From Pseudoxanthomonas sp. PXM01 (GTDB lineage Bacteria > Pseudomonadota > Gammaproteobacteria > Xanthomonadales > Xanthomonadaceae), in assembly GCF_014851815.1 (NCBI RefSeq), contig NZ_JACVAJ010000002.1, forward strand, positions 1,178,001 through 1,242,000: a stretch of DNA of 64,000 nt. Direction: 5' to 3'. Shown in pieces: positions 41,812 to 51,447 of the stretch (position 1 is the stretch's first letter; each line of letters opens with the position of its first letter). A program made the position numbers and the translations under genes. Under the pieces are notes generated by a model. It saw nothing but the letters and a program-made list of their open reading frames with translations. It did no database searches and was not told the DNA's origin.

Positions 41812-43269
41812 TCATCTCCGTTCGTCGGCGTGCGGTGACGGCTGGTCCATGGCGCGCGCCACGCCTTCACCGTAAGCCGCATCGGCACGCCAGCAGTGCT
41901 GGATGTGGCGCTGCTTGATGCCATCGGGCACACCCGCCATCGAACGCGCGGTGTTCGCGAACAGCCGTTGCCTTGCCTCGGGCGACAACAGGCGGAACAG
42001 CGCCCCCGGCTGCTCGTAGTGGTCGTCGTCCACGTAATGGTCCCAGTGCCGGACATCGCCTTCGAGCGGCAGCGGCGCCTGCTGCAGTTCCGGATGGTCG
42101 TGCCAGACCCCGACGCTGTTGGGATAGTAGGTCGGCGTGCGCCCCAGATTTCCATCCGTCCGCATCGCGCCGTCGCGGTGGTAACTGGCGAACGGGCACT
42201 TCGGCGCGTTGACCGGAATGTGGTTGAAGTTGACGCCCAGCCGGTACCGCTGCGCATCGCCATAGGAGAACAGCCGCGCCTGCAGCATGCGGTCAGGCGA
42301 GAAGTCGATGCCGGGCACGATGTTGGCCGGCGAGAAGGCGGCCTGCTCGACCTCGGCGAAGAAGTTTTCCGGATTGCGGTCGAGCGTCAGCACGCCGACT
42401 TCCATCAACGGATACTCCGCCTTCGGCCAGACCTTGGTGAGGTCGAAGGGATTGTGGCGATGGGCGCGTGCCTGCGTGTCCGTCATCACCTGGATGCACA
42501 GCGTCCAGCGCGGATGCTCGCCCCGCTCGACCGCATCGAACAGATCGCGCTGGTGCGTCTCGCGGTCGCCGCCCACCGCAGCCGCCGCCTGCGCGTCGTC
42601 CCAGTTCTCGATGCCCTGCTGGCATCGCAGGTGGAACTTCACCCACACCCGCTCACCGACATCGTTGACCAGACTGAAGGTGTGGCTGCCGAAGCCGTGC
42701 ATGTGGCGATAGGTCCGCGGGATGCCGCGATCGCTCATGACGATGGTCACCTGATGCAGCGCCTCCGGCAGCAGCGTCCAGAAATCCCAGTTGCTGGTGG
42801 CGTTGCGCAGGCCCGTGCGCGGATCGCGCTTGACCGCATGATTGAGGTCAGGGAAGCGCAGCGGATCACGGAAGAAGAACACCGGCGTGTTGTTGCCCAC
42901 CAGGTCCCAGTTCCCTTCCTCGGTATAGAACTTGACCGCGAAGCCGCGGATATCGCGCTCGGCATCGGCCGCGCCGCGCTCGCCCGCCACCGTGGAGAAG
43001 CGGACGAACACCGGTGTCGCCTTGCCCACCTGCGAGAACAGCTTCGCGCGGCTGAAGCGACTGATGTCATGGGTGACGACGAACGTGCCGTACGCACCCG
43101 CGCCCTTGGCATGCATGCGACGCTCCGGGATCACTTCGCGGTCGAAGTGCGCCAGCTTCTCCAGCAACCACACGTCCTGCAGCAGCACCGGGCCACGTGG
43201 CCCCGCGGTGAGGCTGTTGATGTTGTCGACGACGGGACAGCCATTGGCATGCGAGATTTCCTTGCTCAT
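41812..43269 (-). CDS. katA: catalase, monofunctional heme type
   Basis: 485 residues, the length of small-subunit clade 3 catalases. Catalytic His in [12 protein letters not shown] region, Asn in [17 protein letters not shown], the proximal heme signature [14 protein letters not shown] with its Tyr, and the NADPH-region [11 protein letters not shown] are all present. It decomposes hydrogen peroxide in the cytoplasm. The ATG at 43269 with GGAGCG upstream gives the usual MSKE... start; the frame open to 43467 adds no homologous residues. It is divergent from a redoxin gene; the regulator (OxyR?) is not in view. Confidence 0.95.
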   Translation of the reverse strand: MSKEISHANGCPVVDNINSLTAGPRGPVLLQDVWLLEKLAHFDREVIPERRMHAKGAGAYGTFVVTHDISRFSRAKLFSQVGKATPVFVRFSTVAGERGAADAERDIRGFAVKFYTEEGNWDLVGNNTPVFFFRDPLRFPDLNHAVKRDPRTGLRNATSNWDFWTLLPEALHQVTIVMSDRGIPRTYRHMHGFGSHTFSLVNDVGERVWVKFHLRCQQGIENWDDAQAAAAVGGDRETHQRDLFDAVERGEHPRWTLCIQVMTDTQARAHRHNPFDLTKVWPKAEYPLMEVGVLTLDRNPENFFAEVEQAAFSPANIVPGIDFSPDRMLQARLFSYGDAQRYRLGVNFNHIPVNAPKCPFASYHRDGAMRTDGNLGRTPTYYPNSVGVWHDHPELQQAPLPLEGDVRHWDHYVDDDHYEQPGALFRLLSPEARQRLFANTARSMAGVPDGIKQRHIQHCWRADAAYGEGVARAMDQPSPHADERR

Positions 43270-43630
43270 GACGCGCTCCGGATGCGCCGACGAAATGCGG
43301 CGCGGCGATCCAAGCCTGTACCCGCACTGTGGGCCCTTCATCGCCCCGACGAATGACGCCGCGCCCCCCAATTTGGGGGACCGCGTGCCGCGTGCCGTGC
43401 ACGCGGCTGCCCGATGGAGCGACCCGTGCGTTACCCGGACGGGGGACGTGGAGTCCTTGACGAACACGCAACCTGCGAGGGTTGGTCAGGTCGCTCCCGT
43501 TCCGCCACCCGCCGCAGGGTCCTCCCATGAATCCGGTTCGCACACCAACGACCACGACGCTACCCCTCACCGGCGACCCCGGTGTGCCCGGCAGGCCGAC
43601 GCCGTAGCCGCGCCCCCTGTGCGCTCCCCT
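43270..43630. other. divergent promoter region, catalase / redoxin
   Basis: About 360 bases between the catalase ATG and the redoxin start used here. An ATG at 43528 opens a frame of 26 codons ending at 43608; long open frames on both strands continue through this GC-rich stretch but lack protein-like sequence. The promoters of both genes must lie here; none is obvious. The true redoxin start could be anywhere from here to ~43829. Confidence 0.3.
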
Positions 43631-44335
43631 GTGGCAACCCGTCTCTCCCTCCCTGTCGTTGCCGCAGGGGAGCCCAGCCCAGCGCCCGCCGGAACGCCGT
43701 CCTCCCCTACGACAAGGCCATCCGCGCCACCACGCTCCGCGCATCGCCTCGCGCGACGGCCGGTCCGCCACGCACCCGGACCGGGTAGCGCGGCGTTCGA
43801 GGTCGACCAATGGTTCGGCGAACCCGTGCCGTTGCACGAAGCGCATGCGCAGGGCTTCGTCGTCATCGTCCTGTTCTTCCGGATCAATTGCCCGCTGTCG
43901 CTCGCGGTCGGCCTGCCGCAACTGGAACGGCTGCGGCATCGCTATCGCGAGCTGCCGGTGAGGTTCCTCGCCGTCCACTCCAGTTGCACGCGCGAGGAAC
44001 GGCGATCGGCGCGCGACGTGCAGGCCTTCATGGCCGCGCATGCGTTCTCGTTCCCGGTATGCATGGACAGGCCAGGCACGCACTGGCCGATTCCCAAGAC
44101 GATGCACAGCTTCGGCGTCGCCGCGACACCCACGCTGCTAATCCTGGACCAGACCGGGCACGAGCGGTTCCGGCACACAGGCCGGGTGAGTGATTGTTCG
44201 GTGGGCGCGGGTACCTGCAGGCTGATCGCCGACGAACTCGAACGCGTACTGAGGCCTTCCCCACCCCCACCCAACGGAGACATGCATGGACGTGCCATTG
44301 GTACCCGGCAACAGCCTGATCGTCGCGACGCCTGA
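43631..44335 (+). CDS. redoxin-domain protein with CPLS in place of CPGC
   Basis: Thioredoxin/AhpC-TSA fold beginning at FEVDQWFGEPVPLHEAHAQG and continuing FVVIVLFFRINCPLSLAVGLPQLERL. Relatives of this WF-containing family normally have CPGC here; this copy keeps Cys-Pro but has Leu-Ser instead. The remainder (VRFLAVHSSCTREER, HAFSFPVCMDRPG, FGVAATPTLLILDQTGHERFRH) is well conserved, with the cis-Pro in ATPTLL. The start is uncertain: GTG 43631 gives ~60 extra Pro/Ala-rich residues, GTG 43829 would cut into the fold. Its end overlaps the next gene by ~50 bases. Confidence 0.65.
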   Translation: MATRLSLPVVAAGEPSPAPAGTPSSPTTRPSAPPRSAHRLARRPVRHAPGPGSAAFEVDQWFGEPVPLHEAHAQGFVVIVLFFRINCPLSLAVGLPQLERLRHRYRELPVRFLAVHSSCTREERRSARDVQAFMAAHAFSFPVCMDRPGTHWPIPKTMHSFGVAATPTLLILDQTGHERFRHTGRVSDCSVGAGTCRLIADELERVLRPSPPPPNGDMHGRAIGTRQQPDRRDA

Positions 44336-44522
44336 AGAAGGGCGTGCGCTGGCGATCAAGCTGGCCCGGCTGACCGTCAAGGCGACGCAACCGGACGGCG
44401 ACGTCCGCCATCGCCTGCGCGCACAGTACGCCGACGACCCGGCGATGCTGATTGGCATCGCGCCCGTGGTGGCAGTAGAGTTCGCCACCGTTGCGGCCGC
44501 CAACGACTACTGGAAACGCTGA
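44286..44522 (+). CDS. hypothetical protein (78 aa)
   Basis: A 78-residue small alpha/beta protein starting MDVPLVPGNSLIVATPEEGR, with GGAG six bases before the ATG. It contains a hydrophobic strand (VVAVEFATVAAANDYW) and no signal peptide. It overlaps the end of the redoxin gene and its stop is six bases before the MOSC gene start, so all three are one operon. Unknown function. Confidence 0.55.
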   Translation: MDVPLVPGNSLIVATPEEGRALAIKLARLTVKATQPDGDVRHRLRAQYADDPAMLIGIAPVVAVEFATVAAANDYWKR

Positions 44523-44527
44523 GGCCC

Positions 44528-45241
44528 ATGCCGGAGCCCGCAGGAAAGCACGACCCGAGCACGCCCCTGCTGACCCTGCACGTGGGCAAGGTGCGCCCCT
44601 ATACGCGGGCGGGCACGACCAGCGCCATCGCCAAGTCGCCGGTGGGTGGAAGGTTGCGCATCACCACGCTCGGACTCGCTGGCGACGAACAGGCCGACCT
44701 TCGCGTCCATGGCGGCGTCGACAAGGCGATCCACCACTATCCGCTCGACCACTACGCCGCGTGGCGCCAGGAGATCGCGCATCCGCTGCTGGACAGCGCG
44801 GGCGCCTTCGGCGAGAACTTCTCCACGCAGGGATGGACGGAAGCGTCCGTCCATTTCGGCGACATCGTGCAGGCGGGAAGTGCCGTCCTGCAGGTGTCGC
44901 AGGGACGGCAGCCCTGCTGGAAACTCAACGACCGCTTCGGGCAGCCCGACATGGCGCGCAGGCTCCAGTCGACCGGACGCACCGGCTGGTACTACCGCGT
45001 GCTGGAAGAAGGGGCGATCTCGGCGGGCGACCGACTGATCGTCCTCGAACGACCGTATCCCCAGTGGCCGCTCAGCCTGCTCATGGACATGCTGTTCCAG
45101 CGCACACTGGACCTGGCGCTGCTCCGTTCCGCCAGCGCGCTGCCGCTGCCGCCGTCATGGAAGAAGCTCATCGAACACCGGCTGGCACGCAACGAAGTCG
45201 AGTCGTGGCAGAAGCGCCTCGAGGGTCCGGACGGAACTTAG
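44528..45241 (+). CDS. yiiM: MOSC-domain protein, YiiM-like
   Basis: 237 residues: a MOSC domain (VGKVRPYTRAGTTSAI; GLAGDEQADLRVHGGVDKAIHHYP with the conserved HGG) with the Cys of the molybdopterin site in GRQPCWKLNDRFG near residue 131, and a C-terminal three-helix domain (3-alpha, LLMDMLFQ...). This two-domain layout is that of YiiM, which with molybdenum cofactor detoxifies N-hydroxylated compounds such as 6-N-hydroxylaminopurine. Third gene of a small operon with the redoxin. Confidence 0.85.
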   Translation: MPEPAGKHDPSTPLLTLHVGKVRPYTRAGTTSAIAKSPVGGRLRITTLGLAGDEQADLRVHGGVDKAIHHYPLDHYAAWRQEIAHPLLDSAGAFGENFSTQGWTEASVHFGDIVQAGSAVLQVSQGRQPCWKLNDRFGQPDMARRLQSTGRTGWYYRVLEEGAISAGDRLIVLERPYPQWPLSLLMDMLFQRTLDLALLRSASALPLPPSWKKLIEHRLARNEVESWQKRLEGPDGT

Positions 45242-45249
45242 GCAGCGCG

Positions 45250-46167
45250 TCAGCCCGCACCGGGCTGATGCTGCGCCAACCATTCGCGCGGCGAAGCGCC
45301 GTTCCGCCGGCGGAACGCACGCGACAGCGCAGGGGCGTCCGCGAATCCCATGTCCAGCGCCACCTGCTTGACCGATCGGCCCGCGCGCAGCAGCGACGCG
45401 GCGACATTGAGCTTCCAGTCGAGCGAATATGCCGCGGGCGTGGTGCCGGTAGCCGCCTTGAAGGCCGCCGCGAAGGCACTGCGCGACATGCCGGCCTGCG
45501 TGGCCATGCGCTCCAGCGTCCAGTCCGCGTCCGGCGCCTCGTGCACCGCGATCAGCGCCTTGGCCAGGCGCGGATCCGACAGGCCCATCATCATGCCCTG
45601 CGACACGCGCGCCTCGTCGGGATGATCGATGATCCAGCGCAGCACCTGGATCAGCACCACTTCGAACAGACGGTTGGCGAGCAGTCGCGAACCGCAGCGG
45701 ACCTGGTCGGATTCGGCGAACAGCAGGTCGAGTGTTGCGCCCAGACCATCGATCTTCTCGAGCGGCAGCGCAATGACATCCGGCAGCGACTGCACGATGG
45801 GATTGCGCGCACCGCCATCGAAATCCAGCGTGGCGCAAGTGAAGTCCGAGCCATCGACCGGCGGATTGATGAACTCGTGGTGCACGGCGCGCGGGAAAAG
45901 CAGCAGGGTGGGTTCGCAGAGGTGCAGGCGGGCCATTCGCGAACCGTCACGATGCAGCATGTCCATCTCGCCCCGCCGCAGCACATGCAGGAAGCCGCGA
46001 CCGGGTTGCGCATCGAAGACCTGGTGGCCGCACAGCGGACCGGCATGGAACAGCGATGCCTGCACGCGGAAACGCTCCAGCACCGGCGTCAGGCGGTCGA
46101 TCGCCGGAACAGAAGCCTCCGGAACGCCCGCCACAACCTTGGACGAATTGCCATCTATTAGCGACAC
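45250..46167 (-). CDS. AraC-family regulator with cupin domain
   Basis: About 305 residues. N-terminal cupin_6 domain (DRLTPVLERFRVQASLFHAG ... LLLFPRAVHHEF) and two C-terminal helix-turn-helices (LERMATQAGMSRSAFAAAF; VKQVALDMGFADAPALSRAF). The start was set at GTG 46167, with GGTGG upstream, because the long frame to 46236 would reach almost into the divergent gene. It is divergent from the carboxymuconolactone-decarboxylase-like gene, the standard arrangement for local activators of that enzyme type. Confidence 0.88.
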   Translation of the reverse strand: MSLIDGNSSKVVAGVPEASVPAIDRLTPVLERFRVQASLFHAGPLCGHQVFDAQPGRGFLHVLRRGEMDMLHRDGSRMARLHLCEPTLLLFPRAVHHEFINPPVDGSDFTCATLDFDGGARNPIVQSLPDVIALPLEKIDGLGATLDLLFAESDQVRCGSRLLANRLFEVVLIQVLRWIIDHPDEARVSQGMMMGLSDPRLAKALIAVHEAPDADWTLERMATQAGMSRSAFAAAFKAATGTTPAAYSLDWKLNVAASLLRAGRSVKQVALDMGFADAPALSRAFRRRNGASPREWLAQHQPGAG

Positions 46168-46250
46168 ATAGCCACCAAACGTCCCGATCCGATTCCTATT
46201 ATGACCATCAACCGGCCACTCCGGCCGGTCCCTCAACAGGAATCCCGATC

Positions 46251-46787
46251 ATGTCCCGCATCCCTCTCATCAATCCGAAAGACACCACCGGCGAACGCCA
46301 GGCCCTGCTGGGCCAGATCCATTCGGCCTTCGGGGCCACGCCCAACATGTTCCGTGCCGTCGCCAATTCCACGGCGGCACTGAAGAGCATGTGGGGGTCG
46401 TTCGGCGCACTCGGTGGCGGCGTCATTCCCGCCAAACTCGGCGAACAGATCGCCGTCGCCATCGCCAACCGCAACGCCTGCGAGTACTGCCTGTCCGCGC
46501 ACACCGCGCTGGGCCGCAAGGCCGGTGCCAGCAGCCAGGAAATGAGCGCCGCGCAAGGTGGCGAATCCGATGACCCGAAGACGGCGGCCGCCCTGCGCTT
46601 CGCCCTGCGCGTGGTCGAAGGCCGTGGACAGATCGACGACGCCGACGTGGCCCAGCTGCGCACGGCCGGCTTCAACGACGAAGAGATCGTCGAGATCCTC
46701 GCGCACATCGCCCTGAACCTGTTCACCAACTACATCAACGTGGCGTTCGCCGTGCCGGTCGACTTCCCCGGCGTCAAGCTGCGCTGA
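46251..46787 (+). CDS. carboxymuconolactone decarboxylase / AhpD-like protein
   Basis: 178 residues from ATG 46251. The redox motif CEYCLSAHTALG (Cys-x2-Cys-x3-His) is that of AhpD-like alkylhydroperoxidases within the CMD family; the helical context (GQIHSAFGATPNMFRAVANS before, FNDEEIVEILAHIALNLFTNYIN after) agrees. Probable role: peroxide or reactive-electrophile reduction. Controlled presumably by the divergent AraC-type protein. Confidence 0.88.
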   Translation: MSRIPLINPKDTTGERQALLGQIHSAFGATPNMFRAVANSTAALKSMWGSFGALGGGVIPAKLGEQIAVAIANRNACEYCLSAHTALGRKAGASSQEMSAAQGGESDDPKTAAALRFALRVVEGRGQIDDADVAQLRTAGFNDEEIVEILAHIALNLFTNYINVAFAVPVDFPGVKLR

Positions 46788-46866
46788 AGCACGCGTCGTC
46801 GCGCTAGCCGGCCCTGCGCCGGCCGGCACGACGGCATCGCGCGCCCCTCTCCACCGGAGCACCCCG

Positions 46867-47136
46867 ATGTCCACGGTCTACGTCCCGATCAACTGCGAGT
46901 TCCACGACGTGCTGGAAGCGACCGCCGTTCGCCGCCGTCCCGCGATCTTCTCCCTGCGCGATCCCGCCGGGCAGCCGGCGACCGTGCACGCGCGCATCGT
47001 CGACCTCTACGCGCACGACGGCATGGAATACATGCGACTGGATGACGGCCGCGTCGTCCGGCTCGATCACATCATCAGCGTCGATGGCGTGGCGCAGGCA
47101 TCGTTCACCGACGCCTGCGCACTTCCCGCGCACTGA
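46867..47136 (+). CDS. rof: Rof-like Rho-binding antiterminator
   Basis: 89 residues following the Rof (YaeO) pattern: YVPINCEFHDVLEATAV near the N-terminus, a beta-barrel (FSLRDPAGQPATVHARIVDL), EYMRLDDGRVVRLDHIISV at the end. Rof binds Rho and blocks its RNA contact, reducing termination. GGAG lies before the ATG. It stands alone between the CMD-like gene and the convergent hydrolase gene. Confidence 0.7.
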   Translation: MSTVYVPINCEFHDVLEATAVRRRPAIFSLRDPAGQPATVHARIVDLYAHDGMEYMRLDDGRVVRLDHIISVDGVAQASFTDACALPAH

Positions 47137-47156
47137 CTCACCAGGGAACGAAGCGG

Positions 47157-48134
47157 TCAGCCCGAAGCGAACGCCAGCAGGTCGGCGTTGAGCTGTTCGC
47201 GGCTGGTGTCGCCCAGCGAGTGCGAGCCACCCTTGTAGATCTTCAGCTCCGCGCCGGGCACCAGCTTGGCCGACAGTTTCGCCGACGCGTCGATCGGCAC
47301 GATCTGGTCGTCGTCGCCGTGGATGATCAGCGTGGGCACGTCGAACTTCCTCAGGTCCTCGGTGAAGTCGGTTTCCGAGAACGCCTTTATGCAGTCGTAC
47401 GCGTTCTTGAAGCCCGACTGCATGCCCTGCGTCCACCATGCGCGGATGTTGCCCTCCGATACCTTCGCACCCGGCCGGTTGTAACCGAAGAACGGGCCGG
47501 TGGCGACATCGAGGAAAAACTGCGCGCGGTCGGCCAGGTACGCCTGGCGGAAGCCATCGAACACCGACAGAGGCAGGCCACCGGGATTGGCATCGGTCTT
47601 CAGCATGATCGGCGGCACCGCGCCCATCAGCACCGCCTTCTTCACCCGCTGGGTGCCATGGCGGCCGATGTAGCGCGCCACTTCGCCGCCACCGGTCGAG
47701 TGGCCGATCATCACCACGTCCTTGACGCCCAGGTGCTCGAACAGCTGTTCGAGATCGTCGGCATAGGTGTCCATCTCGTTGCCGTTCCACGGCTGGCTGG
47801 AACGGCCATGGCCACGCCGGTCATGGGCGATGCAGCGGAAGCCGTTGCTGGCCAGGTGGAAGATCTGCGGATCCCATGCATCAGCGCTCAATGGCCAGCC
47901 GTGGCTGAAGGAGACTACAGGGCCCTTGCCCCAGTCCTTGTACCAGATCGTCGTGCCGTCTTTGGTGGTGAACGTGGCCATGCGTCGTTCCTCGTGAGGG
48001 AGGGTGGAAGAAGGAGTACGCGCCGCCGACAGCGGCAACGCGGGAAGCGCGGCGAGCGCGGCAGCGGCCGCACCGGCGATGACCACGCGACGTCGTTGCG
48101 GGTCGGCAGGCAGGTGATCGTCTGGAATGCGCAT
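47157..48134 (-). CDS. alpha/beta hydrolase, non-heme chloroperoxidase-like, exported
   Basis: 325 residues. The N-terminus [20 protein letters not shown] is a twin-arginine-like signal. The hydrolase has nucleophile Ser in [14 protein letters not shown], Asp in [13 protein letters not shown], His in GGSHSLGDT, and the lid and oxyanion features of the haloperoxidase-like esterase group ([24 protein letters not shown]). These enzymes hydrolyse esters and can show perhydrolase activity. It lies ~95 bases downstream of the NarL-type regulator. Confidence 0.88.
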   Translation of the reverse strand: MRIPDDHLPADPQRRRVVIAGAAAAALAALPALPLSAARTPSSTLPHEERRMATFTTKDGTTIWYKDWGKGPVVSFSHGWPLSADAWDPQIFHLASNGFRCIAHDRRGHGRSSQPWNGNEMDTYADDLEQLFEHLGVKDVVMIGHSTGGGEVARYIGRHGTQRVKKAVLMGAVPPIMLKTDANPGGLPLSVFDGFRQAYLADRAQFFLDVATGPFFGYNRPGAKVSEGNIRAWWTQGMQSGFKNAYDCIKAFSETDFTEDLRKFDVPTLIIHGDDDQIVPIDASAKLSAKLVPGAELKIYKGGSHSLGDTSREQLNADLLAFASG

Positions 48135-48228
48135 CGCGATGTTGCGCCTGTGGGCGTGGAGACCACGTCAGCGTGCGCCCGTGCCGGCGCGTCGCGATTG
48201 CACATCCGTGCGCGACGTGGCGCGGCGA

Positions 48229-48885
48229 TCAGAGCTGGATGATGCCGCGCTTGATCGCGATGGTGACGGCGTGCGTGCGGTCGTTGGCACCGAGCTTCGA
48301 CAGGATGCTCTTCATATGTGCTTTGACCGTCTCTTCCGAGATGCCCAGCGTGCGCGCCACGCGCTTGTTCGCGTTGCCCTCGGCGACCTGGCGCAGCACT
48401 TCGACCTCGCGCGCGCTCAACCCGTCGTCGCCCAGGTGTGCGGCCAGGGAATCGGCGATTTCCGGCGGCACCCGACGCCCACCGGCGTGCACCACGCGGA
48501 TCGTGTCCACCAGTTCCCGGCGCAGCATGCTCTTGAGCAGGTAGCCGTGCGCGCCTGCACGGAGCGCGCGCAGTGCCTGCACGTCCCCCTGGTAGGTCGT
48601 CAGCACGACGATCCGTGCCGCAGGGTCGCGCTCGCGGATGGCGCGGATGGCGCTGATGCCATCCATGCCGGGCATCTGCAGGTCCATCAGCACCACGTCC
48701 GGGCGCCACCGGCCATACAGTTCCACCGCCTCGGCACCCTCGGTGGCCTCGGCCTGCACGCGCATGTCCGGCTGGGTGCCGAGCACGGCGGCGATACCCT
48801 CGCGCAGCAAGGGATGATCGTCCACGACAAGCACCCGGATCGTGCCGTCGGCGGGAGACAGGCTGGCAGGCGGCGGCTGCGACAC
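48229..48885 (-). CDS. NarL/FixJ-type response regulator
   Basis: About 218 residues from GTG 48885. Receiver: VLVVDDHPLLREG with acidic pair, phospho-Asp in DVVLMDLQMPG, Thr/Lys in VVLTTYQGD and LLKSML. LuxR-type HTH at the end: LSAREVEVLRQVAEGNANKR, ISEETVKAHMKSILSKL. It fits a HisKA_3 kinase as partner; the propeller kinase ~6.5 kb away is the only such kinase in view. The frame is open far upstream to 50052 but crosses other genes. No good ribosome site was found, so the start is tentative. Confidence 0.88.
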   Translation of the reverse strand: MSQPPPASLSPADGTIRVLVVDDHPLLREGIAAVLGTQPDMRVQAEATEGAEAVELYGRWRPDVVLMDLQMPGMDGISAIRAIRERDPAARIVVLTTYQGDVQALRALRAGAHGYLLKSMLRRELVDTIRVVHAGGRRVPPEIADSLAAHLGDDGLSAREVEVLRQVAEGNANKRVARTLGISEETVKAHMKSILSKLGANDRTHAVTIAIKRGIIQL

Positions 48886-49158
48886 GGGCGAGGGAGGAAG
48901 GCCGGAGTGCGGGCAAAGATAGCGCGTGGCTTCCTTCGGCGCGAGGCATTCCTGAGCCTGTACCGCCCGTCGGAAGGATGTCTGCGTTTCGTTGGCGGGC
49001 GAAGCGGACGAACGGCGCACCGGCCTACCCCAATCGAGTGAGGACACCCCTACGCTGACAGGGGTATCAAGGCACATCGACACCGGTGCACCTTGAGCGG
49101 CAGGGGACCCCACGGCGCACGGGCCACGTTGCGCCTCCATGCCCAACAAGGCACGACC

Positions 49159-49602
49159 ATGCACGCCTGCCACGACACCCATCCTGCCGTCCAACGCAGT
49201 GCGCCGGGCCTCAACGAGCGCGCCTTCCTGCGCGCGGACGCCTTCATCCTGCGCAACCTCGGCAGGAACTTCACGCTCGCGGACGTCGCCTCCGCCGCCT
49301 GCATCAGCCGTTTCCATTTCGCCCGCCAGTTCCGCCAGCGCGTGGGCTGCAGTCCGATGGCCTACGTGATGCGGCTGCGACTGGAGCGCGCGAAGGAAAT
49401 GCTCGCACGCGGCGACCAGCGCATCGCCGACACCGCCGCGGCCCTGGGCTTCTACGACCAGAGCCACTTCACCCGCACGTTCCGGCGCGCCACCGGCGTG
49501 TCGCCGCGGGCGTTCTCGCACCAGTGCCGTCACGCCGGCGCCACGGGCACGATCCGCATACTCCGCCTGCCTGACGCTACGCAGGCGCACACGCATCCCT
49601 GA
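49159..49602 (+). CDS. AraC-type HTH regulator (single domain)
   Basis: 147 residues, mainly the two helix-turn-helices of an AraC C-terminal domain: LADVASAACISRFHFARQFR and IADTAAALGFYDQSHFTRTFR. There is no ligand-binding domain, as in MarA/SoxS-type regulators, which act by their amount alone. The gene ends 12 bases before wrbA and probably forms an operon with it. Confidence 0.85.
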   Translation: MHACHDTHPAVQRSAPGLNERAFLRADAFILRNLGRNFTLADVASAACISRFHFARQFRQRVGCSPMAYVMRLRLERAKEMLARGDQRIADTAAALGFYDQSHFTRTFRRATGVSPRAFSHQCRHAGATGTIRILRLPDATQAHTHP

Positions 49603-49614
49603 GGAGCAACGACG

Positions 49615-50214
49615 ATGGCCAGGATCCTGGTGCTGTACTACTCCGCCTACGGGCACATCGAAACGATGGCGCACGCGATCGCCGAAGGTGCGACCGGCGC
49701 GGGCGCGCAGGTCGACATCAAGCGCGTACCGGAACTGGTGCCGGAGGACGTGGCGCGCGCCTCGCACTACAAGCTGGACCAGGCCGCACCGGTCGCCACC
49801 ATCGCCGAGCTGGCCGATTACGACGCCATCATCGTCGGCACGGGTACGCGCTTCGGCCGCATGAGTTCGCAGATGGCGAACTTCCTGGACCAGGCCGGCG
49901 GCCTGTGGGCGCGCGGCGCCCTGCATGGCAAGGTCGGCGCCGCCTTCACGTCCACCGCCACCCAGCATGGCGGCCAGGAAACCACGCTGTTCTCGATCAT
50001 CACCAACCTGTTGCATTTCGGCATGGTCATCGTCGGCCTGGACTATGGCCACGCAGGACAGATGACGCTGGACGAGATCACCGGCGGCTCGCCGTACGGC
50101 GCGAGCACCATCGCCGGCGGCGACGGTTCACGACAGCCGTCGGAGAACGAACTGAAGGGCGCGCGCTACCAGGGCCGTGTCGTCGCGGAGACCGCCATCA
50201 AGCTGCACGGCTGA
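49615..50214 (+). CDS. wrbA: NAD(P)H:quinone oxidoreductase WrbA
   Basis: 199 residues, standard WrbA length. Flavodoxin-like FMN site [16 protein letters not shown], then [36 protein letters not shown] and [17 protein letters not shown]. It reduces quinones by two electrons, avoiding semiquinone radicals. It follows an AraC-type gene in a probable operon. Confidence 0.95.
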   Translation: MARILVLYYSAYGHIETMAHAIAEGATGAGAQVDIKRVPELVPEDVARASHYKLDQAAPVATIAELADYDAIIVGTGTRFGRMSSQMANFLDQAGGLWARGALHGKVGAAFTSTATQHGGQETTLFSIITNLLHFGMVIVGLDYGHAGQMTLDEITGGSPYGASTIAGGDGSRQPSENELKGARYQGRVVAETAIKLHG

Positions 50215-50312
50215 GCCGTTCACGACGTCGCGCCTCATCCCGCGCACGACTGGCCGAACACCGCTGGCTGCGCGTGCGCGACGGCGGCGACCGCAGCGGC
50301 TGACTGTTCGGT

Positions 50313-50465
50313 GTGGACCGCCAGATCAGCAACTACTTCAAGGTCGGCGTGGGCTGCAACTTCACCGACTTCAGCGGCGACCTGACCCAGCTCGACTACG
50401 ACTACCAGAGCTGGTTCCTCAACGTCGCCGCGATTGCTGAGTCGCGTCAGCGGTCGCTCGCGTAG
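50313..50465 (+). pseudogene. C-terminal fragment of an outer-membrane barrel protein
   Basis: A ~50-codon frame reads QISNYFKVGVGCNFTDFSGD, then LTQLDYDYQSWFLNVAAIAE. This resembles the last two beta strands of a large autotransporter- or surface-type barrel (VGVGYNFTDF...LDYDxxGWFxN). The frame is cut by a TGA just upstream (50301) and the terminal aromatic residue is lost; the end overlaps the convergent AraC gene. It looks like the remains of a deleted gene. Confidence 0.55.
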
Positions 50466-51343
50466 CGGCTGGGCGGTTGGCCGACGCAGCGGCTGAAGGC
50501 GACACTGAAGGTGCTGGTCGAGCCGTAGCCCACGCGCTCGGCCACTTCCGCCACGGTCATGTCGCCCTGCCGCAACAGGTCCTTGGCGATCTCCATGCGC
50601 CACGCGAGCAGGTATTCCATCGGCGCCACGCCGACCGCGCGGGAGAATCGTTCAAAGAACGTCGAGCGCGACAGCGCGGCAGCCTCTGCCAACGCCGCCA
50701 CCGTCCACGGATGCGCGATATCGGCATGAAGGCGCGTCAGCGCCTTCGCTACCCGTTCGTCGCCGAGCCCGCGCAGCAGGCCGGGCGGCGCGTCGACGAC
50801 ACTGGTCCAGCGCATGGCTTCGACCAGCAGCATTTCGACCAGGCGCGACAGCAGGTAGTCGCTGCCGGGCTGCTGCGCGTCGTACTCCTCGCCGACCATC
50901 TGCACCAGTTGCATCAGCCGTTGCGATCCGCGCACATGCACGACAGCCGGCAACAGCGAAGCCAGCAGACCCGCCTGTTTCGTGTCGAACAGGAACGCGC
51001 CACCGAGCGAGCGCATGTCCGCGGGGCCGTCCTGCTCACCGTGACGCAACTCGCCGCGCCCACCCGGCACGAGGTCGGGATCGATAAAGACCGGCGGCGC
51101 CGGCGCGAACCCGGAGAGCGTGAACGGTGGCGTGGTCGGCAGCAACACGAAGTCGCCTGCGCCGAGGGTGATGGCCGCATGCCCGTCCACCGTCAGCAGC
51201 GCGCTGCCCTCCAGCACGATGCAGAACCCCGGCAGCCCGTAGTCGGCATAGCGCACGGCCCAGGCGCCCTTGCCGCTGATGACGTTGGCGAACACCGAGC
51301 GCGGACGCAGCAGTTGGACGACATCGGAGAGCGGATCACCCAT
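50447..51343 (-). CDS. AraC-family regulator with cupin domain
   Basis: 298 residues. Cupin_6 N-terminus (DPLSDVVQLLRPRSVFANVI, LGAGDFVLLPTTPPFTL) and C-terminal HTH pair (VAALAEAAALSRSTFFERF; VAEVAERVGYGSTSTFSVAF). It is divergent from the SDR gene with ~105 bases between, and probably regulates it. Similar in layout to the AraC/CMD pair at 45-46.8 kb. Confidence 0.9.
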   Translation of the reverse strand: MGDPLSDVVQLLRPRSVFANVISGKGAWAVRYADYGLPGFCIVLEGSALLTVDGHAAITLGAGDFVLLPTTPPFTLSGFAPAPPVFIDPDLVPGGRGELRHGEQDGPADMRSLGGAFLFDTKQAGLLASLLPAVVHVRGSQRLMQLVQMVGEEYDAQQPGSDYLLSRLVEMLLVEAMRWTSVVDAPPGLLRGLGDERVAKALTRLHADIAHPWTVAALAEAAALSRSTFFERFSRAVGVAPMEYLLAWRMEIAKDLLRQGDMTVAEVAERVGYGSTSTFSVAFSRCVGQPPSRYASDR

Positions 51344-51447
51344 TCCGGACGCTCACTAAAAGAATAACGACGATCTGTCATCGATCATCCGGCGAGGCTC
51401 TCGTATCGTGCCTCCCGCGTCAACCCATCCCCGGAGAACGAAACACC

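Noticed and set aside
48886-50052. N-terminal extension of the NarL regulator frame to 607 codons
   Set aside because: The extension is antisense to wrbA and an AraC gene and has no domain; the receiver starts just after GTG 48885.
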